Source: Ciona intestinalis
Lineage: Eukaryota > Chordata > Ascidiacea > Phlebobranchia > Cionidae
DNA: 64,000 nucleotides
Reading direction: 5' to 3'
NCBI RefSeq assembly: GCF_000224145.3
Contig: NC_020179.2
Location: forward strand, 2,190,688-2,254,687
The notes beneath the pieces were generated by a model. The model was not told where the DNA came from. It saw nothing but the letters and a program-made list of their open reading frames with translations, and did no database searches. Of this stretch, positions 1 to 10,400 are shown piece by piece; the first letter of the stretch is position 1; the number at the start of each line of letters is the position of its first letter. The position numbers were made by a program, and so were the translations under genes.

Positions 1-590
1 ATGTGCTCAATGTGTCCGGTATTTTCCCATCCAATAATCTGTTTAAACCGGTTTTAATACTCAACAGCAGTAGCCGCCTTTGCCGCGTAGTTTGTTGGAC
101 TGTGAAATGCAAATAATACTGTAACTTTTTTTTCGGTTATCTATACCGGATATACTCGAAGAATAAGGTTTCAAAAAAAGTGTCCTAACTTGCCCCATAT
201 CCCAACTTACCACTTCATATTATATGTCGTGAATTGGACCCTTCGTAAATACAAATAATCTATTTTAAAAAGCTACCATGAGCTGGTTGTATAGTGCAGT
301 AACAAATGTTATACATTGTATAGTAAGGTATAGGGTAAGATGGGACACCCTTAGTGCACACTGTATTTTAGTGTATTCAAATATCCTGGTTTGTTTAAAA
401 CAACTAACTACAATATATGGGAGTCGTAAGGATACGGTTTTATAATTATTTTGGTTTTCTTTAATTTCATCAAATGGGACGAGATAATAGAATAATAAAA
501 AGGTGTCTCATCTTCCCCTACCCTACTATAACGGTAAACTATACAAACATAGCGTAGCCTATATTGTAAATCACACAAATAACGTCTCAC
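1..590. other. Spacer with repeat DNA left of the first exon
   Basis: No coding exon was recognised here on either strand. The first ~210 bases resemble a dispersed repeat also seen near 22540-22680 and 50390-50520 (shared wording TTGTTGGAC, then an AATACTGTAAC-type motif). Bases 319-530 are a MITE copy listed separately. The remainder is probably the first intron of the minus-strand gene whose signal-peptide exon ends at 591. Confidence 0.5.
319..530 (+). mobile_element. MITE copy 1 (GTAGGGTGGGGAAGATGGGA family)
   Basis: Both inverted ends are present (AGGGTAAGATGGGACACC and the reverse-complement-like CTTCCCCTACCCTACTATA). Between them lies the family core with TTTAAAACAA, GGGAGTCGTAAGG and AAATGGGACGAGA. 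It is full length and moderately diverged. Plus orientation is defined as the strand reading GGGAGTCGTGAGG. Confidence 0.8.
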
Positions 591-660
591 CTTCAGTTTG
601 AGCAAGCGTGCAGCATAACAGTGTAACCACTAAACTCAGGACAACGTTTACGGTTTTCAT
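591..660 (-). CDS. Putative signal-peptide exon of a secreted or membrane protein (partial gene)
   Basis: Reading leftward from an ATG at 660, the exon encodes about 23 residues: MKTVNVVLSLVVTLLCCTLA, then QTE. This is a textbook signal peptide with a basic n-region, a hydrophobic h-region and a small-residue cleavage motif. It ends in a consensus donor (GAAG then gtgaga) in phase 1, the usual intron phase after signal-peptide exons. The following exons were not found between 1 and 590, so the rest must lie beyond the left edge. The family is unknown. It is divergent to RMI1, whose ATG is about 555 bases away. Confidence 0.45.
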
Positions 661-1215
661 TTCCCTGGTTCTTTACTCTAACGTTTGCAAATGTTCTACT
701 GGTTAAAATAGAAAAGCAGATGAGTAACGATGGAGACATACGCACAGTAGGGAAACGAGAAGGAAGTGATCAAATTTCTAGTAAATTGACTGTTGCGCCT
801 TTCCAAATCCCCACATCCACAGGCCGCTTATACATCATATAGTCTAAAGGCTGTTCGTTTTTATTGTTTGTTTTAAACAGAGCCAAAGTCATGTATACTG
901 TGGTTCATCACGAGAAACACGTAGGTAACATTATATTGTATTTGTTTTTCGATGGAAGTTTGTACATAACATGTACGTACGTAATATTTTTGTGTACATT
1001 TATGTACCACTACATTATATTCACTATAAAACCCAATCGGTGTTGTGTTTTAAACTCTAAACAAAGTTGAAACTATTTTGTTAAAACTCGCGCCAAAAGG
1101 TTGGGTAATCCCCTATTGCAAAAGCGCGGAAAATTGGGCCCACATTTACAAATTTGTTTTCATGTGTTGCAAAATGCAGTATTCATTGTAGTTGTTGCGC
1201 CCTGCAGTCGTTACA
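661..1215. promoter_or_regulatory. Shared upstream region between the 660 minus exon and RMI1
   Basis: About 550 bases separate the two divergent start codons. The half next to RMI1 is GC-richer and carries two E2F-like motifs. No other feature was recognised. Shared promoter use is inferred from the head-to-head layout only. Confidence 0.35.
1090..1097 (-). promoter_or_regulatory. E2F-like site upstream of RMI1
   Basis: GCGCCAAA is the reverse complement of TTTGGCGC, an exact match to the E2F consensus TTTSSCGC. A near match (GCGCGGAAAA) follows at 1124-1133. Both lie 80-130 bases before the RMI1 ATG. E2F control suits a replication/repair gene, but this is motif evidence only. Confidence 0.35.
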
Positions 1216-4200
1216 ATGATGGTCTCTAATGTATCTTCTTGGTTGAAGAACAATAAGACTGTACAAGTTCCACAAGATTGGTTGGCGGCTTGTATAAACT
1301 GGCTCAACTCTGAAAATCAGGTGAAGTGCAAATACTGTTTTTTTTCTAGCCATTTTTTGATCAGCAGAAATATATTATAATGTTGTTAAAAAAGCTACAA
1401 AATAAATTCGATGATTACCCTTGCACAGATTTGATAATTTGTTCTTGTACCAGGGTGAAGCTCTTACAATGCAACAGATTCAGAACCAAGTATATGGCCA
1501 GTGGTTGGACACAGATCTATCAGACCTTGAACAGCCAACCTTGCCGGATGAAATTTTACTGGAAAAGTACATGCTACGTGGAAAGTGAGTGTTTTAAATT
1601 GGTTGTAAACTTGTATGTAACTTTTTTTAAATTTTGTTCTTTTTAATTTCGAATGTTTTTTTTTGAAGTTTGTCACGGGTTGCATAAAATAACATTCTGT
1701 TTTTCTAACTAACTTGTCTAGCGACGCTTGCATTGTGACCAAAAATACTGGACTCATAGCTCGGTACTGATCCAACCTAGTGGCTACTAATGGGTAGTAT
1801 CTCCCTGTGTGTCGGGGTATTGAATCAAGTATGACCTAACTCTCTAGTTCAATGGACTTTGTGTGTTACCGTTTAGGTTCTTAAGGACATCACCCACAGA
1901 AATTTTAACTTGTTTCTTTCATAAAAGTTTGCTTGCTGAAGTTGTAAAAGTATAGACCTTGCATACATAACTATGGGTTAAGTTGGGTTCAGACACCTAT
2001 GACATCGGGAAAGGATTACATTTGACCATCTATACTCAAAAACCCGACAAAATGATCACTTTCGCACATGAACTTTTTGCTTTGGGTTTGGCATACCCTT
2101 AAGACCCCTAGCTAAAATCAGTGCCGTGTGATAAAGTAACCACTAACTTATTGGGAAACTTAACATGCAGATACTGCTTACAAATCAATTCATTGCTGGA
2201 CATATCCCAGTCTGCTCATAGCCAGCTTTTAAAACTTCAAAACAAGGACAATTCAAATACAGCCGTATCTGCTGAGACACAAGCCACTCAAAAAGTAAGA
2301 GATTTCATTTCTATTCAATACTTTTCATATTCAGCTAATTTTTCATATCTAATTTATTGCTACCAGCCCTTTTAAAAGAAATATTCTGGGTTGTCTAAAA
2401 TAAGGATTTGCGAAAAAAAGTCAAAAACAATGATGAAAACAAGTGATTTTAGCCTAGGTACAGTTGTTACAGTTTTGTAGTTAGTGCAGCAAAACCCTCT
2501 TAATTCCAAAAAAAAACAATAACAAGTTTTTACACTTAAAAAGGTCTTTACATGCTTTTTTTCTTTAAAAACACACATTTTGTTAAAATGATCTTGTAGC
2601 TCACATGAACATTTTGTGAAATTTTTGTTTAGGTATAAAATTTTCATTTATATATGATATAAATATATATATATATTAAAGTTTGGTCTTTTTTTAGCCA
2701 TGGGAGAAAAAATCTTCTCGAATGCTGATGCTACAACTAACAGATGGTGTGACAAATATACAAGCAATAGAATACCAAACAATACCAACACTAAATGAAA
2801 CATTACCACCTGGAATAAAGGTACTATGCAATGGCGTTACTTTTTTAATCCCAGCATTGTGGGTGTTTGTTGCTAGGACTCTCAATATCAAATGCTCCAA
2901 GCCTGTAGTTCCTTGTGCCCGGCGCCGTAACACAGTTTGGGTAAGGCACTTAACGGCAATTGCTCCAACCCAGTGGTCACTAATGGGTTATCAAAATTCT
3001 CAGCCACACATGAAAAAAGTCTCTGAAAAAAATAAGCATCAACAAAGTAATATACTTGGTAACTCATAAGTTGGCACGAGGTGTATGAAACATAACACCC
3101 TTTAACAACTGTTGTTTTCGGACCACGTGAGGATAAAGTAAGTTACATTTATTCATTTAAGTGTTGCTACTTGTTTAAATTGTCAGTCATATTAAGAAAA
3201 AACAAACAAAGTTACAATGTGGTAATTATTAACCAGATGTGAAGGTGTATAAAACATAACAACCAGGTGTGTTGACCCAATACTGGGGCTGCAGCTCAGT
3301 TGGTTAGCAAGCTTGTGTCTAACCTAGAGATATTGGGTTCAAGGCTCTTCGCTGATACTATTGTGGGCATGTGTATCTATGGGCAGGACCGCAAGACACC
3401 TAACGGCAATTGCTCCAACCTTGCGGTCACTATTGGGTTGTTCAAATTATCAGCCACACATAAAAAGTCCCCCACAAAGTAGCATACTTTGTAACTGTAA
3501 GCTGGCACGAGGTGTATGAAACAGAATACCCGTTTTTAATGACTGTGGACCACGCAAGTTAACTTACATTCATTTATTTATTCAATACCAGTAAATCACT
3601 AAATTTGATTATATTTGTTCAATCGATTGGGTGTACCTTTCCAGGTACTTATTAAAGGACCTGTGTTATGTCGAGAAGGCGTGATAATGCTCTCTCCTCG
3701 ACATATTGAAGTCCTTGGTGGGGAAGTGGAGGATCTCTTCCATGAATCTTGTAAAGAAGCTACATTACATAAAGCACTTAACCTTCCGCTTCCTGTATGT
3801 TGTTTGTTTCACATTTATTTTTATATTTTTTCTATTTTCAGGTTGTTTTTTGCTTTTTATCACAAAGTGCACTTGTTATTAATGTTAAAGATTTGCTCTC
3901 ATTAAAAAAAAATTAAAAATGTAATTTTTTTGGCAATTAAAAACTGCATGACTTTTTGGCAATAGCCTTTAGTGTGCTCACATTTTTGTAACAGTTATTC
4001 TAGAAAAATGATACAAGTTACATTGTATACTTCAGGCTCACAACCAAATACACCAACTGCCACAAACGGAAAATGAACCCGAAACCACCACTAACACAGA
4101 ATTGGGTAAAGTTTATAATTTTTTACCTAAACACAATTGTCTGTCTGTAACAGATATTTTGGGGTGATGTAATTTGTGAATTTATTCCTGATCTAGCAGT

Positions 4201-6771
4201 TATATTGTTGGACAATTTTATTGCATCCTACCTGATGCAGTAAACAACAATTGGTTCAAATAATCTAATAATATACCAAATATCAATTTCTGTAATATTT
4301 GACATTATCAGTTTTCATTATCTCGTACTCAAATAGAAGATTCAGCAATTTAAAATTGATTATATATTTCCTAAATTTTATTTTAAAATTCCCAGTTGAT
4401 CTTGGTCTTACTGAAGAAATGCTTGGTCAGCTTTTTGACGACGATGAAACAGAAACGGTGCCGAATGCGACTCAGCGTACAGTGACTCATCAAAATCAAG
4501 CAGTGAACGGAAGTGACCCTATAGAAATAATAGATGATGTTGATGATGAGATAGATGAGGAAATTCTTCTTGCAGTTGACCGTGTGGAAGCAGAGGTGTC
4601 CATGTGCTGTTTATTAATTTAAGTAATATCTGCTGTTTGATAATCTTATTTTTTCTATAAATTGGGGAAGTAATAATGCTAAGTTCTATGTTATCCTTAT
4701 CTAAAAATGAAAAACTTCCATAAATTTATAACGAAAACATCAAAACAATACCTAAAGCAATGTTCCAGATGTGAAAGCTACAAATATGTTCTTTTTTGTC
4801 TTACAAAATTACATTAAAAATTTAAATTATTACAAACTTTATATTTTTGCTTCAGATGTTGGACAGTAAACCAAACTTTTCATCTGTGCCACCAAATCAA
4901 CCTAAATGCCATATTTCAAGTTATTCAAATTCACCACATACAAAAACAGGTAGTTTGTGTAGTATTTATTTAAGATGTTTATTTCTTTTTATAAAATAGT
5001 TCAGAGTATTTATGATTTTTTTATGGAAAGCTTTAAGATTTTGTGTTAAAACGCTCTTGCATAACCCTACTCCCTTTTTCATTAACCTACATTTTCCTTT
5101 TCTTGTCTTCACATTAAATTAAAGAAAAGTACATCATTTTAACTTTGGCTATTTTGCTGTAACTTTCATAAAATTAACTTTTAACACATTAAAACAGATT
5201 TACATTTTCACACAGAACCAATTTCAGTTGCCAAAATAAATCCAGCTCCAGCTATTAATCCTACACCTCCATCATCTAAACAACTAACCATAAAAGACGC
5301 ATTTAACCAAAATTTCAAGCCATTGTCATCACACCTGGTATCATGCGCTCAGTCAAACAAACTGACAGTTCCACCTCCAGACACGAAACCTAAAACTAGT
5401 TTAAACCGGAAACGAAAAAGTTCTGGACCAGAATCTCCTGCAAAATCTGAAAATAAGGAATTCTCCATCGTTTCAACAACAACAGCATCACATCAACTTG
5501 TTGATAACACTACAAAGTCGATAAAACATGTTGATGTAAAGCAACAAATTAGCAGAACAGATATTTGTAAAAATGAAAATTTTTCTGTATCTTGTGGACA
5601 ACCACTTTATATGTACATCTGCAGAGCAAAGAAATTGAACCAGGTATTAAGTTTTATTTGGTCAATCCAATGCATTTGAAATGTATTGTAGTTATTTTTT
5701 TCGTTTTTATGTATGGCTGATAAATTGGACAACCCATTAGTGGCCACTAGGTTAGAGAAATTGCTGTTAAGTGTCTTGCCCAAGGAGACATACAACCACA
5801 ATGGTAGCAGCGTCGGGCCTTGACCCATTACCCTTGGGTTCGAAGCAGGCGCGCTAACCACTTTGCCAAGGTGCCAAAACTTAAAATCATTTATCAGTAC
5901 ATATGATGATTTGATGTATTTAAACCAGTATTTATATATAACATTGGAGTCTTAATGGCTCATACACAAAAGTTCATTTCTTATGTAATAGTATGAGTAT
6001 GCATATAATACTGTGAATTAGTTGAATACCATTAGCACATAACACGTAATTTTAGGTTTAAGATTTAACAACCCTTTTTTAGAGTAGTGAGATTACTGTT
6101 AAATAATTTTGTACATATTCATGGTTTCTTACCAATTGGAACAATAAAAAAAAAACCAAATATAGAAGTGATTTTAATCTAAATTTTTTTTATTTTACAG
6201 TCTTCAGTTAAATTCCGGACAAAAGCTTATATTGTAACTTTGCTTTCAAAACTTGTGGTCAACGTAGCTAACCAGTGGCATTTGACCGCCAGAATTTGCG
6301 ATGGCACCGGTGTGTTGGATGTGGAATTCAGTGATCAAGTTTTAACTGGCTTAATCGGGTTCACAGCAGCACAGGTGCAACAAGTTTGTTGACTTTCTTC
6401 AGAATGATTGTATTTATATATCATGATCCTAAATCACGCTATTCGTTAAAGTTGTAGGGAAACGGTTTGCTGCTATTATACAGGTTTTAATAGAAATTAG
6501 TGCTATGTCCATTTTTACTCTCTTTTGAGTTTTTTAAAACATTTCCCGAACACAAACTTTAAATATTACTTTACTTTAGGCAAATCAAGCAAAAAATACA
6601 CCTGGACCTGGGGAAAGCCTAGCTTCTCTTCGTCAGGGCATGGCATCATGTAGACAAGAAATTATTGGTATGTGTAAAATTATGTCAATTCAAATCGATG
6701 GCCAAAAAGTGGAAGTTTTTGACCTACAGGACGCAGATGTTAAGTTCTGGCAGCGCTTTGATAAAACATAA
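1216..6771 (+). CDS. RMI1: RMI1, RecQ-mediated genome instability protein 1
   Basis: Scaffold of the BLM-TOP3A-RMI dissolvasome, which resolves double Holliday junctions. Coding exons: 1216-1320, 1454-1584, 2171-2294, 2698-2820, 3645-3794, 4036-4105, 4396-4595, 4856-4949, 5216-5643, 6201-6374, 6580-6771. Lengths keep frame throughout and give about 596 residues (human 625). The N-terminal helical region shows VPQDWLAACINWL. The OB-fold region carries LQINSLLDISQSA, MLMLQLTDGV and HIEVLGGEVEDL. A low-complexity middle follows, then a C-terminal OB2 fold with FRTKAYIVTLLSKL and DVEFSDQVLTGLIGF, matching human RMI1 region by region. A second ATG at 1219 could equally be the start. Introns 4 and 9 hold SINEs. 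The last exon reads through an apparent GTATGT after 6666 because the coding sequence continues into the conserved C-terminus. Confidence 0.93.
2830..3165 (+). mobile_element. Decayed tRNA-derived SINE in RMI1 intron 4
   Basis: Recognisable core CACTTAACGGCAATTGCTCC, CCCAGTGGTCACTAATGGGT, the tail module TGGCACGAGGTGTATGAAAC and GGATAAAGTAAGTTACATT. The tRNA-like head is badly decayed or rearranged. Confidence 0.7.
3283..3590 (+). mobile_element. tRNA-derived SINE in RMI1 intron 4
   Basis: The head contains A-box-like GCTCAGTTGGTTAGC and B-box-like GGGTTCAAGGC, followed by the family core (TAACGGCAATTGCTCC) and the tail module (GGCACGAGGTGTATGAAAC) and ends in CATTCATTTATT. It looks close to full length. 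Confidence 0.8.
5697..5876 (-). mobile_element. SINE, head and core only, in RMI1 intron 9
   Basis: Reverse-oriented copy: TATGTATGGCTGATAA, CCCATTAGTGGCCACTAGG, CTTGCCCAAGGAGACATA and the tRNA-like head GCGCGCTAACCAC. The 3' tail module is absent. Confidence 0.75.
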
Positions 6772-7216
6772 TGTTCTGTATTTAGTTTTCTATTCTATTT
6801 TGATGTGTTTTTTTCAAAAAATCTATGGCTATATTAAAACAGCTGACATTTGATTTTAAATTAAGGGGTCTTATGCAGCTATGAGTGGTTAGCATGTTAA
6901 CTATTGGATTGATTCATTTAACGGTCTCACTATTAAAAACCAGAAGCCAGGACAGCACAAAGTTTTTCAGTAACTAGCAGGCAATCCTAAATATCTAGGA
7001 TTTTTTGGGGGTCGGACAGCTGCAACAGTTTATTGCACTAGCTAATGCACTCTTGCCCCAACTTTGGAAACAGGGGTGACAACAATCATGCTGTTAAGTT
7101 TTACATCCAAGATTACAGAGCAAACACAGGTCCTTCCGCGAATAATACCCTTTAAAAGTTTAAACTTATGCTTGTCATTGTCACAGACTAAGACAATACA
7201 CTTTGTTCTGTTCCTC

Positions 7217-7222
7217 AATAAA
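7217..7222 (+). terminator. RMI1 polyadenylation signal
   Basis: AATAAA about 450 bases after the RMI1 stop; the first canonical hexamer before the PLK4 3' end. Confidence 0.5.
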
Positions 7223-7259
7223 ATCTAAGGGCCATTTAGATAACAAACAAGTTTTACAG

Positions 7260-7265
7260 TTTATT
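7260..7265 (-). terminator. PLK4 polyadenylation signal
   Basis: TTTATT on the plus strand, AATAAA on the minus strand, about 200 bases after the PLK4 stop. Confidence 0.5.
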
Positions 7266-7465
7266 ATGATCGATATAACAGCAGCTACGAACTAATAATA
7301 TACTTTTGATATATAACAGCAGCAATAATACGTTTTCCAGCAGTCGAATAAAAAAAACGTCTAAAAAAACCTTAAAACAAACAGCAATATATATTTTCGC
7401 AGCGTATAAAAGTAAAACAGGATGATAAAAATGTTGCAAAATATTGTAAAGTAAATGTAAAGTCA

Positions 7466-10400
7466 CTATCTTGAACCACTGTTAGCGGGGCTTTCTCTAG
7501 CCGCCTGTACAAGCATTTCAACAATAGAAGGTAGGTCAGATAATTTGGCTTTCACGTATTCCGGCAACCTAGCAGACTGGCCGAACCTATATAGGAAATA
7601 AAATGCATTTTTAAATCTTTTTAAGTAGGATCAATACTTCTTAACCTATGCTTAACCAAAATTGATAGGAAAATTAAAAATAGCCAGTTATATAGGAAAT
7701 AAAAATGTATTTTTGACAATATTTTTAAGTAGGATCAATGCTTCTTAGCCTATATTTAACTAAAATCGATAGAAAAATTAAAAATGACCAGTTTAAAAAG
7801 AGGATTTATTTTAAAAATAGACTGCCTACCTTTCTCTGCGGCCGGAAGGGTGGGAGTAGAGCACAGTAGTTGTAGCTGACTGCATTAATATCTGTGATCT
7901 ATCATTGTACATAACCCATATATCACCGGTGCATAAATGTGAGGCACGACCAACACCTGGGACTTCCAATGTCTTGGATACCTGGTTAGAGTCGGCCAGT
8001 GGAGTGAAAACATGCTCTGTGGAAAAAAATAATGGTTTTAAACAAATAAATAAAGAATTTGAGCTTGTTAGTGGCGTAAAAATATGCTTTGCGGAAAAAA
8101 TAAGGTTTTTAAACAAATAAATAAAGAATTTGAGCTTTTTAAAATGATCGTAAGGCTGGCACATACCTCTGTGATCATTTTTAGACGACCCGTTTGAGGA
8201 AGCTGGTGCTTTTGGCACGCTTCGTTTCCTGCTCATGGCTGTAGCACTAGAACGATATGAAAGAACTGACTCAGTAAAATGAATAGGGGGTGCTGCGCTT
8301 GGAGACGTGGTGGGAGCTATTGATGGTGTCGGCAAACTATCAGGGGTTCGAGGTGTTGATACAGGCTCGGGGCTTCTTGTTGGAGTGGATGGTTTGTCAC
8401 GTAGTGAGGTTTTGGTTAAGTTTGTGGTGCGGGTTGTTTCATTGGTTGGTCGCCTGCATTGGTAATGTGTATATGGTAACTATCGGGTAAAATTTGATAA
8501 AAATATTTACAAACACGCAATAAAAGATTGTCAAACTTCTCTGTATTTAAAATAAAAAATCACAATGAGTTTTACATTTTGCAAGGAATTATTTTAATCT
8601 TAAATTTAGCTTCAAAGAAAGTAAGGTACTTAGAGAACCACTGTTTTATAAATTTAAACAACAGTATTTTGCATAGCGATAATAGATAACGTCAAAATGA
8701 CGTAATGAACTTACCGTGATACAGTTATAGGAAAATATGACGAGTCATTTCCCGAATTCTCCTCAACCACCGAAATTGCTGACTCGATGTCGAGAGCTTT
8801 CTGTCGTGATGTCAGAGCATGAGTCAGCATATCTTGGTACTCGGGGGTGAGGTTAGCAATTGCTTCACAGTTTTGGTCGAGTGGTAATCTACGCAAATCT
8901 TGGCTGTCCAGTGTGATAAGCTTGCCGGTCTGATCGATTATCATAGTTTTGCCTTTGCTCTGTTGGACCTTAGCGCCTAGAAAATGCATTAAGAAGTTAG
9001 CAACTTGGTTCCGGGTGGTGGGGTTGGCCTTGCCCTTGATATTCATTTTTTTAAGTGTAGTCCAAAAAATTAATAATGTGTTTCTAGTTAAGTTCTTACT
9101 TGTATTGAAATTTATAATAAAAGAATTTATAAAGAGATAAAAAATTTAGACCAAAAGACATAATTTCTTATAAATAGTAGCTTTTCCTTAATATGATTGA
9201 TTTGAGAGAATACTTTGCATTTTTAAATAATTTTGAAAACTATACACACAAACACACCGTTATAAAAACATGCTTCGAGGTCGGCTTCCGGTGCGTTTTC
9301 CATTAACATGCACTTTGCTTGCTTTGTAAACAGAGTTACCTTGGGTGTTTTAGATCGTACCAATTGCACAAACCTGTAAAAATTAAAGTAATTTTATAGT
9401 TATGGGATGATTTGAGATCTGTGGGGGTAAGATGGGACACCCCTTTAACACATAGTATTCAAATATCCTGAATGTGTTTTAAACAATTTACATCGCTCCA
9501 TGGGATTCGTGTGGATACAATTTTATAATTTCTTGAATATTCTTTGTTTACTACCAAATGGGACGAGAAAATAGAATGAAAAGGTGTCCCATCTTACCCC
9601 ACCCTACTTGTACATGTACAAACAATGTACATGTACATTACCTACCTTGCTAGATATTTGTACTTGTTGTGGTATTTGTCAGGTAATGTAGATTTCTCAT
9701 ATGTATTGGTTGAGTCTGGTGGTATGGGTGGTTGTTTGGATAATATATATCCACTTTGTTCTTTGGTGGTGGGTGAAAATATCTGCTTTGTAATGAAATT
9801 GTTATTTTTGCACGATTTAAAGGTCTATAGTAGGTGTAGATTTTCATAGGCGTCAAAATTTTGGTAAAACACAGATTATCCTGGGAAATAAATTTCAGCT
9901 CTTAGTAATGTTTTCTAGGGCAGGCCTGCTACCTTGGGTTTAGTAACAATGTAGGTATTAGAATACTTGCCTTTATTGAATTTCCGTTGTCTGAGACGCA
10001 CAGTACTTCAGTAACAATATCTTTGCCTGTTTTGCTGTTCACTATTTCCAGACACACCTCACCATTCTGTAGTATGCTGACCTGGTGTATGAAAAAGTTT
10101 GGGTCGGTTATAATTTTGCAACAACTGTTTAAATGCAAGCCAAACGGATATAAATAACAAGAAAATAACAACGTTAGTGCGTCTGCCTCTAACCGAGAGG
10201 TAATGAGTTCAAGGCTTATCATTGCTAATATGGGCGTATGTTTCCTTGGGCAAGACACTTAATGGTTAATTGCCTCAACCCAGTGGTCACTAATGGGTTG
10301 TCTAAATTATCAGCCATACAAAAAAAGGAAAAAAAAAAAAAAATAATCATCCACAAAAAAACGTACATGATAATTCTTAAGCTGGCACGAGGTGTACGAA

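Larger units (their letters stand above)
6772..7465. other. 3' UTRs of RMI1 and PLK4, convergent
   Basis: No coding sequence recognised. It holds the RMI1 3' end on the plus strand and the PLK4 3' end on the minus strand, with polyadenylation signals about 40 bases apart. Confidence 0.6.

Noticed and set aside
3300-3370. tRNA-like A and B boxes in the SINE heads as real tRNA genes
   Set aside because: They are followed by the SINE core and tail, recur in many diverged copies, and do not fold into an intact tRNA.
6666-6771. GTATGT after 6666 as a donor ending RMI1 exon 11
   Set aside because: Reading on gives a tail aligned with the human RMI1 C-terminus and a stop at the expected length.
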